Shown here: piece after piece, positions 9,544-17,867 of the stretch | How the letters are laid out: each line of letters opens with the position of its first letter | How positions within the stretch are numbered: the stretch's first letter is position 1 | Assembly: GCF_033097505.1 (NCBI RefSeq) | Contig: NZ_AP028654.1 | Coordinates: forward strand, 1,880,001-1,944,000 | DNA length: 64,000 bases | DNA from: Helicovermis profundi | GTDB lineage: Bacteria > Bacillota > Clostridia > Peptostreptococcales > Acidaminobacteraceae | Direction: 5' to 3' | Notes under the pieces: generated by a model | What the model saw: only the letters and a program-made list of their open reading frames with translations | The model's database searches: none | Told to the model about the DNA's origin: nothing | Position numbers and translations under genes: made by a program

Positions 9544-9574
9544 AAAATAATTGAGCAGGAATACCTGCTCAATT
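9542..9574 (-). terminator. terminator after rpsO
   Basis: An 11-bp perfect stem (9549-9559 with 9564-9574) with a 4-base loop starts 4 bases after the rpsO stop and is followed on the minus strand by ATTTTTTG. It ends the rimP-to-rpsO transcription unit. Confidence 0.9.
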
Positions 9575-9578
9575 AAAA

Positions 9579-9842
9579 TTATTTTCTTAAACCTAATCTA
9601 GCGATTAAAGTTCTATATCTTTCAATATTTTTAGATTTTAAATATTTAAGTAAGTTTCTTCTCTTACCAACCATTTTTAATAATCCAAGTCTTGAATGAT
9701 GATCTTTTTTATGAATTTTTAAATGCTCATTAAGTTCATTGATCTTTGCAGTTAATACCGCAACTTGAACTTCTGGAGAACCTGTATCTCCTTCTTTAGT
9801 AGCATATTCTTTCATAATTTCTGTTTTTGTAATTTTAGTCAT
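9579..9842 (-). CDS. rpsO: 30S ribosomal protein S15
   Basis: Primary 16S rRNA-binding protein of the small subunit platform. The 87 residues from the ATG at 9842 give the typical S15 sequence, including the conserved [17 protein letters not shown] and RRNLLKYL segments. The longer reading with ten extra N-terminal residues is rejected because GGAGG lies just 9 bases upstream of the 9842 ATG and S15 homologues begin there. It is preceded by its own promoter and a leader of about 75 bases, and followed by a terminator, so it can be transcribed alone as well as from the upstream operon. Confidence 0.97.
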   Translation of the reverse strand: MTKITKTEIMKEYATKEGDTGSPEVQVAVLTAKINELNEHLKIHKKDHHSRLGLLKMVGKRRNLLKYLKSKNIERYRTLIARLGLRK

Positions 9843-9919
9843 TTGACTACACCTCCATATTATTTTTGCCAAAATCCATGTATAACGTTGGTGAATCGAG
9901 ATACATAGAAAAAGGTCAC
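9843..9919 (-). promoter_or_regulatory. rpsO leader, possible S15 autoregulatory region
   Basis: The untranslated region between the rpsO promoter and start is about 75 bases. ATGTAT (9878-9883) can pair with 9901-9906. S15 often represses its own mRNA by binding such leaders; no specific known S15 leader fold was recognised, so the regulatory role is inference. Confidence 0.35.
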
Positions 9920-9925
9920 TAAGTC

Positions 9926-9954
9926 AGTATACTATAATTAAAGTAATTTGTAAA
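9926..9954 (-). promoter_or_regulatory. promoter of rpsO
   Basis: On the minus strand TTTACA (9949-9954) is exactly 17 bases from TATACT (9926-9931). It lies in the gap between ribF and rpsO. Confidence 0.75.
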
Positions 9955-9999
9955 TATTAATTTAATTTGTTTTACAGTTTAGATATTCATTTATCTATC

Positions 10000-10920
10000 T
10001 TATTTTTCAAAATATTCTTTTGCGTAAATAACATCTTTTTTGATTTCATCAATTAGTAAATCTATTGAAGAAAACTTAATTTCACCTCTAATATATTTCA
10101 AAAATGAAACTTCAATATTCTCTCCGTATACATTCTTATCAAAATCTAGTATATATGTTTCAACGTTAAAATTTGTTTGGTTAAAAGTCGGGTTAACACC
10201 TACATTAGTCACACTTTTATATTCTACGTCATTGATAAATGTTTTAGTAATATAAACTCCTGCTTTTAATTTACACATGCTATTGTCAACTTCTAAATTA
10301 GCTGTTGGAAATCCTAATTTTCTACCAACTTTTTTCCCTACAACAACTTCACCTTGAAGTTTATATTCACGACCTAAAAGATGATTTACTCTTTCAACAT
10401 TTCCCTCTTTAATTAATTTTCTTATAAGTGTGCTACTTACATTAAGTTCTTTATAATAAACCGCTTCAATAACAATTGATTCAAAAAAAGAATTGTAAAG
10501 TTTGAGAAGTCTTACGTCTCCACTAGCATTTTTCCCAAATTTATAGTTATATCCAACGGAAAGTAATTTTACTTTTAATTTTTTGATTAAAATTTCTTCT
10601 ATAAAACGCCTCGGGTCTATATTCATAAATTCATTATCAAAGTCAATAATAATTAAATAATCTATGCCCATATCACTTGCTATTTTAATTTTTTCTTCAA
10701 ATGTAATAATATTTGGAACAACTAATGATCTATTTATTATTTCTCTTGGATGATTTTTAAATGTAAATAACACTGTTTCTAGTGATTTGTCTTTTGCTTC
10801 TTTCATTAAATTTAAAATCACCTTTTGATGTCCAATATGAAATCCATCAAAAGTTCCTAAAGCAATTCCAGTGTTATTTTTAAACTCCCTAATTTCTTCT
10901 AATGTTCTTATTATTTTCAT
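10000..10920 (-). CDS. ribF: bifunctional riboflavin kinase/FMN adenylyltransferase
   Basis: Makes FMN from riboflavin and then FAD. The N-terminal nucleotidyltransferase domain starts with GTFDGFHIGHQ, the HxGH-type motif. The C-terminal riboflavin kinase domain (from about residue 180) has GRKLGFPTANLE and the GVYITKTFIND segment. The ATG at 10920 is preferred: it follows the truB stop as TAA-A-ATG and has AGGTG 8 bases upstream. A GTG three codons earlier would overlap truB. The result is 306 residues, a normal length. Confidence 0.95.
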   Translation of the reverse strand: MKIIRTLEEIREFKNNTGIALGTFDGFHIGHQKVILNLMKEAKDKSLETVLFTFKNHPREIINRSLVVPNIITFEEKIKIASDMGIDYLIIIDFDNEFMNIDPRRFIEEILIKKLKVKLLSVGYNYKFGKNASGDVRLLKLYNSFFESIVIEAVYYKELNVSSTLIRKLIKEGNVERVNHLLGREYKLQGEVVVGKKVGRKLGFPTANLEVDNSMCKLKAGVYITKTFINDVEYKSVTNVGVNPTFNQTNFNVETYILDFDKNVYGENIEVSFLKYIRGEIKFSSIDLLIDEIKKDVIYAKEYFEK

Positions 10921-10921
10921 T

Positions 10922-11833
10922 TTAGTCACCTATAAAAAAAAGTTTATCCATTTTTAAACTATTATCGCTTAAACGGTAGTTTGCAATTCCTAGAAATTTC
11001 TTTGAATCGTAAACAAGAACTTTTTCTGACTCAATATACTTTGAATTTTCATTATTATTTATCTGAAAATCTAGCAAATTAAATTTTACGCCATTTAGTA
11101 CCTGTTTTAACACTTCATTTTTAATATAAATTTTTTTAAAATTAGAAACTGCATTATCTGCAGTAACAATTAATTTATCTATTTGTTCATATGTCATTTC
11201 TTTAAAAGCTTCAATAGTCACTACATTTTCAATAGTAAAATTACCACTAGAAATCCTTGTAAGAGCCGACATATGAGCTCCACATCCAAGTTTTTCACCA
11301 ATATCATAACATAAAGTACGAATATAAGTTCCTTTTGAACATTCAACATCAAAACTTGCTGTTTTTTCATCAATACTTATAATATCAATATTAAATATTG
11401 TGCGCTTTCTAGGTTTCCTTTCAACAGTTATTCCCTCTCTAGCTAATTCATAAAGTTTTTTACCTTTATGCTTTAAAGCAGAGTACATTGGTGGTATTTG
11501 CTCAATCTCACCAATAAAACTTTTGATGCAAGAAGTCATTTCAACAGATGTAACATTAACATCTCTTTTTATTAATTCTTTACCCCATTTATCCTGAGTA
11601 TCCGTTGTAATTCCAAGCGAAATTTCGCACCTATATTTTTTCTTATCTTGAACTAAATATTCAGCAATTTTAGTTGCTCTACCAATACATATGGGAAGAA
11701 CACCCTCAGCCATAGGATCTAGTGTTCCTGTATGACCTACTCGCTTAATTTTTAATTTTTTTCTTACTATTGCTACAACATCATGAGATGTCATATTTTG
11801 TGGTTTATAAAAATTGATTACTCCATCTTTCAT
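10922..11833 (-). CDS. truB: tRNA pseudouridine(55) synthase
   Basis: Forms pseudouridine 55 in the T loop of tRNAs. The sequence has GVINFYKP, then VGHTGTLDPMAEGVLP with the catalytic Asp, and the C-terminal PUA-like region. The start is set at the ATG 11833, which follows the nrnA stop as TAA-A-ATG. The longer reading adds 17 residues of Lys-rich sequence that are just the nrnA C-terminus in another frame. This gives 303 residues. The gene belongs to the rbfA-nrnA-truB-ribF series and is probably translationally coupled to nrnA. Confidence 0.95.
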   Translation of the reverse strand: MKDGVINFYKPQNMTSHDVVAIVRKKLKIKRVGHTGTLDPMAEGVLPICIGRATKIAEYLVQDKKKYRCEISLGITTDTQDKWGKELIKRDVNVTSVEMTSCIKSFIGEIEQIPPMYSALKHKGKKLYELAREGITVERKPRKRTIFNIDIISIDEKTASFDVECSKGTYIRTLCYDIGEKLGCGAHMSALTRISSGNFTIENVVTIEAFKEMTYEQIDKLIVTADNAVSNFKKIYIKNEVLKQVLNGVKFNLLDFQINNNENSKYIESEKVLVYDSKKFLGIANYRLSDNSLKMDKLFFIGD

Positions 11834-11834
11834 T

Positions 11835-12827
11835 TTACACTTCACTTTCACTTTCGCTTTCAATTTCGTTTCTAATTTCTTCAATTAGTTTGAATGTAAC
11901 TTCGCTCAAAGTACCAGATATTTTACAACCTGCAGCTTTAACATGCCCTCCACCACCAAATTTAAGAGCTATTTTGCTTACGTTTATATCGTGTTTTGAT
12001 CTTAAACTAACCTTATAAATCTTTTTTTCAATTTCACGTAAAAATACCGCAACTTCAACACCTTCAATATTTCTTAAAAACTCTACCATTCCATCAGAAC
12101 TAACTTCTTTAAGATTTTTTGTTTTCATTCTATCAATAGTTATTGAACTAATGGCTACTTTATTGTCAAATTTAAATAAAAGTGACTCTAGCATTAAATT
12201 TAGTGTTTCTATTTTGCTAAGTGGTGTATTTTGATATAATTCAACGTTTACATAATTTACATCTAATCCATCTTCAATTAATTCCGCAACAATTCTATGA
12301 GTTGAAGATGTTGTATTAGAGTATTTAAAAGATCCTGTATCTGTACTAATTGCGGAATACAAGGCATTTAAAGTCCCAATGTTTTCACTAAAATTATAAT
12401 TTGAATCTTTTAATATTTCAAAAATAATCTCTCCAGTTGAAGATACATCAGTATCAACTAAATTTTCATCAGCAAAATTTTCATTTGTTATATGGTGATC
12501 AATATTATATTTATAGCTTGCTTCATCAAACACAAACATCCTATCTGCAATTCTTGTTAAATCGGACGAATCAATTGTTATAACTGTATAATCTTTAATA
12601 TTTAAAGACTTAAACTTTTCACTACTAATTATATTATTTTGATTTAAAAACTCGATTTCTTTTGGAATATCATCATTTAAAACTATGTATACATCTTTAG
12701 AAATTGTTTTTAAAAAATTATATAATGCAATTGAAGAACCAATTGTATCTCCATCTGGAAAAATATGCGGCAAGACTATATAAGTCTTGTCCGCATTAAA
12801 TAAATTACCATAATTTTTATTTTTCAT
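11835..12827 (-). CDS. nrnA: DHH/DHHA1 oligoribonuclease/pAp phosphatase
   Basis: Nano-RNase that degrades 2-5 nt RNAs and dephosphorylates pAp. The DHH phosphoesterase motifs are present: HIFPDGDTIGS, TIDSSD, NIDHHITN and DTGSFKYS. The DHHA1 motif GGGGHVKAAGC is near the C-terminus. The chosen start (12827) overlaps the rbfA stop by 11 bases and has AAGGA about 11 bases upstream; earlier in-frame ATGs (12833, 12836) are possible. The protein ends in a Glu-Ser repeat (ESESESEV) of simple sequence. Its place between rbfA and truB is conserved in many Firmicutes. Confidence 0.92.
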   Translation of the reverse strand: MKNKNYGNLFNADKTYIVLPHIFPDGDTIGSSIALYNFLKTISKDVYIVLNDDIPKEIEFLNQNNIISSEKFKSLNIKDYTVITIDSSDLTRIADRMFVFDEASYKYNIDHHITNENFADENLVDTDVSSTGEIIFEILKDSNYNFSENIGTLNALYSAISTDTGSFKYSNTTSSTHRIVAELIEDGLDVNYVNVELYQNTPLSKIETLNLMLESLLFKFDNKVAISSITIDRMKTKNLKEVSSDGMVEFLRNIEGVEVAVFLREIEKKIYKVSLRSKHDINVSKIALKFGGGGHVKAAGCKISGTLSEVTFKLIEEIRNEIESESESEV

Positions 12828-13203
12828 CTTCATCATCGTCCTTGTTCTTATCTTCATTACTATTAGATAATTTACTTAAAATATCATTAATATGCATTCC
12901 ATTTTGTATAGAATCATCTTTCTTGAAAATTGGCTCAGGAGTATAATGAAGTTTTAATTCTTTACCAATTTCTTTTCTTATATATCCTTTTGCGCTATTT
13001 AGTCCTTCTATTGTGTTATCATCTTCAACGTTTGGATCATATACACTAATAAAAATATTAGCAAATCTTAAATCTCTTGTTACTTCAACATGAGTTATGC
13101 TCGTAAGTTTTGAAATTCTAGGATCTTTTAATCCATTCATTATTATCTTACTAACAATTTTTTTTATTTCTTCAGATATCCTTTTACTTCTATCTAAGCC
13201 CAT
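12817..13203 (-). CDS. rbfA: 30S ribosome-binding factor A
   Basis: Small cold-shock-type assembly factor for 16S rRNA 5'-end maturation. The KH-like fold sequence is recognisable (DLRFANIFISVY and the RKEIGKELKLHYTPEPIFKKD region). At 128 residues it carries an acidic Asp/Glu/Lys-rich tail after residue 110. An AAGGATGG site precedes the ATG. It directly follows infB (15-base gap). The ylxP (DUF503) gene that lies here in B. subtilis is absent. Confidence 0.95.
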   Translation of the reverse strand: MGLDRSKRISEEIKKIVSKIIMNGLKDPRISKLTSITHVEVTRDLRFANIFISVYDPNVEDDNTIEGLNSAKGYIRKEIGKELKLHYTPEPIFKKDDSIQNGMHINDILSKLSNSNEDKNKDDDEDEK

Positions 13204-13218
13204 AAGACACCATCCTTT

Positions 13219-15336
13219 TTATTTTCTAGGAATTTCTTCTATAATGTAAGCTTCAATTTCATCATTGATTTTAATATCATTATACTTTTCAATACCTATA
13301 CCACATTCGTAACCTGTAGCAACTTCTTTTACATCATCTTTGAATCTTCTAAGCGAAGAAATTTTACCGTCATGAATTATGATTCCATCTCTAACTATTC
13401 TAACATTTGCATTTCTTACAACTTTTCCTTCAAGCACATAGCCACCACAAATAACTCCAATATTTGGAACTTTAAATGTCTCTCTAACTTGAATTTTACC
13501 AAGTACAACTTCTCTAAATACAGGATCTAACATACCTGTAAGTGCTTCCTGAACATCTTTAATTGCTTCATATATAATTTGATATGTTTTATAGTTTACT
13601 TTTTCTTTTTCTGCCTTTCTCTGAACAGCAGAACTTGGTCTAACGTTGAATCCTAATATTATTGCATTTGATGCTGAAGCAAGTAAAATATCCGATTCAG
13701 TTATTGTACCAATATTTGCATGAATAATATTAACTTTTACTTCTTCATTTGATAATTTAAGCAATGAACCTTTAAGAGCTTCTATAGAACCATGAACATC
13801 AGCTTTTATAATAATATTTAATTCTTTTAATTCACCTTCTTTTATTTTATCAAATAAATCTTCAAGTGAAATATGCTTTGTTTCATTAAGGTTTTCTTCT
13901 CTTAATTCGATTTGTCTTTTTTCTGCAATAAGTCTAGCTTGCTTATCATCGTTTGCTACATAGAATCTATCTCCAGCTTGAGGAATATCGTTTAATCCAG
14001 TTACTTCAACAGCAGTGGCAGGTCCAGCTAATTTAATTTTTTTACCTTTAAAATTATACATCGCACGCACTCTACCATAAGTAGATCCTACAACTACAGG
14101 ATCTCCAATATTTAAAGTTCCTTTTTCTACAAGAACCGTTGCAACAGTTCCTTTACCTACATCAGTTTTAGCTTCAATAATTGTACCAACTGCTTTCCTA
14201 TTTGGATTAGCTTTAAGCTCCAACATTTCAGAAACTAAAAGAACCATTTCAAGAAGCTGTTCGATTCCTTCTCTATTTTTAGCCGAAACAGGAACGCTAA
14301 TTACGTCTCCACCCCATTCTTCAATAAGGACACCCTTTTCAGAAAGTTCTTGTTTAACTCTATCTTGATTTGCATTTGGCTTATCTATTTTATTAATTGC
14401 AATAATAATTGGAACTCCAGCTGCCTTTGCGTGATCAATCGCTTCAATGGTTTGTGGCATAACACCATCATCAGCTGCAACAACTAAAATAGCAATGTCC
14501 GTTACTTTAGTACCTCTAGCTCTTAAAGAAGTAAATGCCTCATGGCCAGGTGTATCTAAGAATACAATTTTTTGATCATTAATTATAGCTTCAGATGCTC
14601 CAATATGTTGAGTAATTCCACCTGCTTCGCCAGTTGTAACTGCTGTATCACGTATAGCATCAAGTAATGAAGTTTTACCATGATCAACATGTCCCATTAC
14701 TGTTACAATTGGTGCTCTTGGAAGTAAATCTTTAGGATCATCTTCAAAATCTAAATCAAATCTTTCAGCTGCATCTATTCTTACTTCTTGATTAATCTCA
14801 ACACCATAATCTTCTGCTAAAGTTTTAGCAACTGCAAAGTCAATATCCTGATTTAATGTTGCCATAACCCCTAAGTTCATAAGTTTCATTATTATTTCTG
14901 CTGGACTTTTATTTAACTTACTAGCAAAATCTGATACTAAAATTGTGTCACCAATCATAATTTCTTCAGAATTTGTCGATTCAACTAATTCGTTTTCACC
15001 TTTAAATTTACTTCTTTTATTTCCAGCATTTTTTTTCTTTTTTCTATTTTTTTTATTTGCTTTTCTTTCACTAACTACATCTTCTTGATCTTCAAGTGCA
15101 TTAAAAGTATCAACTAAACTTTCTTTACTTTTATCATTTTTGTCAATCTCTTCTACGACTTCTTCATCCTGCACTTTATCTTCTGCTAAATACTCTTCTA
15201 CAATCAAAGCGTCTCCATCTTCAATTGAAGACATATGATTATGTACATCTATTCCAAGTTCCAATAATTTATCTATCAATTCTTTGCTAGAAATTTCCAT
15301 TTTTTTCGCTAACTGGTATACTCTGATTTTTGACAA
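13219..15336 (-). CDS. infB: translation initiation factor IF-2
   Basis: GTPase that brings initiator tRNA to the ribosome. From the chosen start it has an N-terminal IF2_N motif ([18 protein letters not shown]), a Lys-rich linker (residues about 90-115), a second IF2_N motif and then the G domain with [10 protein letters not shown] (about residue 215), DTPGHEAF and NKIDKPNAN, followed by domains II-IV. The start is assigned to TTG at 15336: GGAGGTG lies 8 bases upstream and the family begins at this point. The longer ATG reading adds 14 residues that run through the ribosome binding site. Length 705 residues. Confidence 0.95.
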   Translation of the reverse strand: MSKIRVYQLAKKMEISSKELIDKLLELGIDVHNHMSSIEDGDALIVEEYLAEDKVQDEEVVEEIDKNDKSKESLVDTFNALEDQEDVVSERKANKKNRKKKKNAGNKRSKFKGENELVESTNSEEIMIGDTILVSDFASKLNKSPAEIIMKLMNLGVMATLNQDIDFAVAKTLAEDYGVEINQEVRIDAAERFDLDFEDDPKDLLPRAPIVTVMGHVDHGKTSLLDAIRDTAVTTGEAGGITQHIGASEAIINDQKIVFLDTPGHEAFTSLRARGTKVTDIAILVVAADDGVMPQTIEAIDHAKAAGVPIIIAINKIDKPNANQDRVKQELSEKGVLIEEWGGDVISVPVSAKNREGIEQLLEMVLLVSEMLELKANPNRKAVGTIIEAKTDVGKGTVATVLVEKGTLNIGDPVVVGSTYGRVRAMYNFKGKKIKLAGPATAVEVTGLNDIPQAGDRFYVANDDKQARLIAEKRQIELREENLNETKHISLEDLFDKIKEGELKELNIIIKADVHGSIEALKGSLLKLSNEEVKVNIIHANIGTITESDILLASASNAIILGFNVRPSSAVQRKAEKEKVNYKTYQIIYEAIKDVQEALTGMLDPVFREVVLGKIQVRETFKVPNIGVICGGYVLEGKVVRNANVRIVRDGIIIHDGKISSLRRFKDDVKEVATGYECGIGIEKYNDIKINDEIEAYIIEEIPRK

Positions 15337-15355
15337 ATGCTCCACCTCCGTATTT

Positions 15356-15670
15356 TTACGAATCGCCATTACTATCATAAATTTTAATCAATTCTCTGGA
15401 GAACTTCTTGTTTTTTATACCATACAATGTTCTATTATTTTTTCCAATCGCACCTGAGAGAATTTCTCTATCAAAACTGATAATACATCTGATTCCTAAC
15501 TCATTACATTTAAAAGAATATTTCTTAATAATAGCTTTAGAAGCATCCTCTGAAATAATAACAAGCGATATTTTTCCTCTATATAAAGCTTTTTCAACTA
15601 ATTCGTCTCCGTTTATTACATTGCCAGATTTTTGAGCAAATCCTAACATTGCAAGAAATTTATTTTTCAT
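15356..15670 (-). CDS. rplGB: L7Ae-family RNA-binding protein (YlxQ)
   Basis: Small K-turn RNA-binding protein of the L7Ae/L30e family, encoded between ylxR and infB in most Firmicutes. The 104 residues begin with LGFAQKSGNVINGDELVEKAL, close to the family start, and contain the typical ISEDASKA segment. The start overlaps the ylxR end by 11 bases, so translation is probably coupled. Confidence 0.9.
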   Translation of the reverse strand: MKNKFLAMLGFAQKSGNVINGDELVEKALYRGKISLVIISEDASKAIIKKYSFKCNELGIRCIISFDREILSGAIGKNNRTLYGIKNKKFSRELIKIYDSNGDS

Positions 15671-15932
15671 AGTCAGTAAGCTCCTTTTTTAATTTTTCAT
15701 AAATCTCATCACTTACTTTTACATGAAATGATCTTGAAAAAGAATCCTTTTTAAAGGCAATATTAAAACATTCAATTTTAGGACAAATGTACGCGCCTCT
15801 ACCATTTGCTTTTCCCGTAAAATCAACAAAAAACTCATTTTCTTTAGTTTTTACAACTCTTATAAGTTCTTTTTTAGTTTTCTGCTCATTACAAGCAACG
15901 CATTTTCTTAAAGGTATTTTCTTTTTTTTCAT
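15660..15932 (-). CDS. rnpM: YlxR/RnpM family RNA-binding protein
   Basis: Small basic protein of the YlxR (DUF448) family; the B. subtilis member has been reported as a modulator of RNase P. The fold's signature PLRKCVACNEQKTKKELIRVV is at the N-terminus and GRGAYICP lies in the middle. The ATG at 15932 has AGGGTG upstream and gives 90 residues. A GTG three codons earlier overlaps the nusA stop and is less likely. Confidence 0.92.
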   Translation of the reverse strand: MKKKKIPLRKCVACNEQKTKKELIRVVKTKENEFFVDFTGKANGRGAYICPKIECFNIAFKKDSFSRSFHVKVSDEIYEKLKKELTDYEK

Positions 15933-15937
15933 AAAAA

Positions 15938-17065
15938 TCACCCTTCTTGATTTATTTCTTCTTTAGTAACTTGTGTTTCTTCTTCAGTAACTTTTACCTC
16001 TTCTACTGGTTCATTAACTATAAGAGATTCTTCGTATTGACTTAGACTCTTTATATCTATTTTCCAATTAGTTAATTTTGCAGCAAGGCGCGCATTTTGA
16101 CCTTCTTTACCAATTGCTAAAGAAAGTTGATAATCAGGAACAACAACTAATGCACTTTTGTTTTTTTCATCAACAATAACTTTTTCAACTTTTGAAGGAC
16201 TAAGTGAATTTGCTATATAAACTTCAGGATTTTCATCCCATTTGATTATATCTATTTTTTCACCTTTTAATTCATCTACAATGCTCTGCACTCTTGAACC
16301 TTTAGAACCAACACATGCTCCAACAGGATCCACGTTTTCATTAAGTGAAAATACAGATATTTTAGTTCTTGAACCCGCTTCTCTTGATATACCTCTTATC
16401 TCAACTTCTCCATCATAAATCTCGGGTACTTCAAGCTCAAAAAGTCTTTTTACGAGACCTGGATGCGTTCTTGAAACAAGTACTTGTGGTCCTTTTGATG
16501 TTTTCTTAACTTCAACAATATATGTCTTAAGTCTCGCACTCTGTGTGTAATTTTCATTAGGAGTTTGTTCACTAGGCAATAAAACTGCTTCAGTATTTCC
16601 TAAGTTTATAAAAATAGTTCCTTTTGAAAATCTTTGTACAATACCATTTACTATTTCAGACTCTCTTTCAAAGTACTGATCATATATGATACTTCTTTCT
16701 GCTTCTCTAATCCTTTGTACTACAACTTGTTTTGCAGTTTGTGCTGCAATTCTACCAAAATCTTTAGGAGTAACTTCTTCCTCAATTACATCACCGATTT
16801 TATATTCCGGATCTTTTTCTTTAGCATCAATTAAACTTATTGTGTCAAATGCAGTTTCACCTTCAATTACTTCCATTCTTTTAAAAACTTTAACAACACC
16901 AGTATTCTCATCGATAACTACTTTAACATTTTGTGAAGTTCCAAAATTTTTCTTATATGCAGTAATAAGAGCTGCTTCAATAGTTTCAATTAATAATTGT
17001 TTTGATATGCCTTTTTCTTTTTCAAGTTGTGTCAAAGCAATCATCAATTCGTCTTTATCTTTCAC
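15938..17065 (-). CDS. nusA: transcription termination/antitermination factor NusA
   Basis: RNA polymerase-binding elongation factor. At 375 residues it has an N-terminal RNAP-binding domain, an S1 domain (GIVQRFSKGTIFINLG), KH1 with the GACVGSKGSRVQ motif and KH2 with AIGKEGQNARLAAKLT. The C-terminal acidic repeats of proteobacterial NusA are absent, as is normal for Firmicutes; a short Glu/Val/Thr-rich tail is present instead. The start is GTG behind GGAGGG with 6-base spacing. The gene follows rimP by 12 bases. Confidence 0.96.
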   Translation of the reverse strand: MKDKDELMIALTQLEKEKGISKQLLIETIEAALITAYKKNFGTSQNVKVVIDENTGVVKVFKRMEVIEGETAFDTISLIDAKEKDPEYKIGDVIEEEVTPKDFGRIAAQTAKQVVVQRIREAERSIIYDQYFERESEIVNGIVQRFSKGTIFINLGNTEAVLLPSEQTPNENYTQSARLKTYIVEVKKTSKGPQVLVSRTHPGLVKRLFELEVPEIYDGEVEIRGISREAGSRTKISVFSLNENVDPVGACVGSKGSRVQSIVDELKGEKIDIIKWDENPEVYIANSLSPSKVEKVIVDEKNKSALVVVPDYQLSLAIGKEGQNARLAAKLTNWKIDIKSLSQYEESLIVNEPVEEVKVTEEETQVTKEEINQEG

Positions 17066-17077
17066 CTTTTTCCCTCC

Positions 17078-17542
17078 TTAAAAATCAACCGAAATTCTTA
17101 TAGTTGCAATTTTTTCTCTTGAAATTTTATTAATACTATCATCACTTCTTTTAATGCTAACAATTTTATTTTCAAGACCTAATAAAATTCCATCAAATAC
17201 TTTTTCACCATCAATGGGAGTATAAAGTTTTACATTTACTTTTGAGTTCTTGAATTTTTCAAAATCTGTATCTCTTTTTAATTCTCTCTCAACTCCAGGA
17301 GAAGTAACTTCTAACAAGTAATTTTCTTCAATTGGATCAATTGAATCTAATTTTTTGTTAAGATATTTGCTCACTAAAGAACAATCATCCAAAGAAATAC
17401 CTTCCTCTTTATCTAAGATGAGTCTTAAATAACGAATCGATCCCTCTTTAACAAATTCTACATCAATTAAATCGAGTTTGTTTTCCACACAATATGGAAG
17501 AGCGATATCGCGTACAATATCAACTACTCTTCTTTTTTTCAT
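17078..17542 (-). CDS. rimP: ribosome maturation factor RimP
   Basis: Needed for 30S subunit maturation. The characteristic C-terminal half of the first domain, ENYLLEVTSPGVERELK, is present. Two ATGs are possible: 17548 sits directly against the AAGGAAGGA site, while 17542 has optimal spacing and is chosen. Length 154 residues. It is the first gene of the rimP-nusA-infB operon and has its own promoter (17656-17684) and a leader hairpin (17608-17632). Confidence 0.94.
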   Translation of the reverse strand: MKKRRVVDIVRDIALPYCVENKLDLIDVEFVKEGSIRYLRLILDKEEGISLDDCSLVSKYLNKKLDSIDPIEENYLLEVTSPGVERELKRDTDFEKFKNSKVNVKLYTPIDGEKVFDGILLGLENKIVSIKRSDDSINKISREKIATIRISVDF

Positions 17543-17607
17543 TTTCATTCCTTCCTTTCGTCAAAACAGCCTTATAATTGTTATAAAATGCCATTTAATA
17601 TAATAAC

Positions 17608-17632
17608 AAAGAGTGGGAAAATCCCACTCTTT
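17608..17632 (-). promoter_or_regulatory. hairpin in the rimP operon leader
   Basis: A 10-bp perfect stem (AAAGAGTGGG at 17608-17617 with 17623-17632) with a 5-base loop lies about 15 bases after the predicted transcription start and about 65 bases before rimP. The T-rich run (TTTTTT) is on the plus-strand side; on the minus strand the tail is only GTTATTATATT. It could be a 5' stabilising hairpin, an attenuator, or a terminator of antisense transcripts. Confidence 0.55.
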
Positions 17633-17655
17633 AAGCTTTTTTATTAATTTGTTTC

Positions 17656-17684
17656 ATTATATCATAAGAATACAATTATTGCAA
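17656..17684 (-). promoter_or_regulatory. promoter of rimP-nusA-infB operon
   Basis: On the minus strand TTGCAA (17679-17684) is exactly 17 bases from a consensus TATAAT (17656-17661). It is one of the best promoter matches in the window. Confidence 0.85.
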
Positions 17685-17689
17685 ACACT

Positions 17690-17819
17690 AAAACATAGTC
17701 TGTTACCATAAGCTTAAGCAAAAGAAAAACTTCATTTATCCGATGCCTTAGAGTTCTAATACCCCTCTTCTTAAAAAGTTGGAGATAAAGAACTCTAAAA
17801 AAGCCATGGATTATGTTTT
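17690..17819. other. structured non-coding stretch, candidate small RNA or relict element
   Basis: Nested complementary segments close this region: 17690-17697 with 17812-17819 (AAAACATA/TATGTTTT), 17706-17709 with 17806-17809, and a 9-bp perfect pair 17748-17756 with 17790-17798 (TTAGAGTTC/GAACTCTAA). The 33 bases inside the last pair can fold further (CTCC with GGGG on the minus strand). No open reading frame is present. It lies between the methyltransferase stop and the rimP promoter. I did not recognise a known RNA family. Confidence 0.4.
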
Positions 17820-17825
17820 CTAAAA

Positions 17826-17853
17826 TTCAGTGGGAGTAAAAACTCCCTCTGAA
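17826..17853 (-). terminator. hairpin after the methyltransferase gene
   Basis: GGGAGT (17832-17837) pairs with ACTCCC (17842-17847) and is extended by TTCAG/CTGAA (17826-17830 with 17849-17853). The minus-strand tail is TTTTAG, so this is a modest terminator, 14 bases beyond the methyltransferase stop codon. Confidence 0.5.
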
Positions 17854-17867
17854 TCCAAGAAATTCAT

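Noticed and set aside
17690-17853. Known riboswitch, T-box or 6S RNA
   Set aside because: No T-box sequence, no tRNA-synthetase gene downstream and no recognisable aptamer core; the fold is left as unknown.
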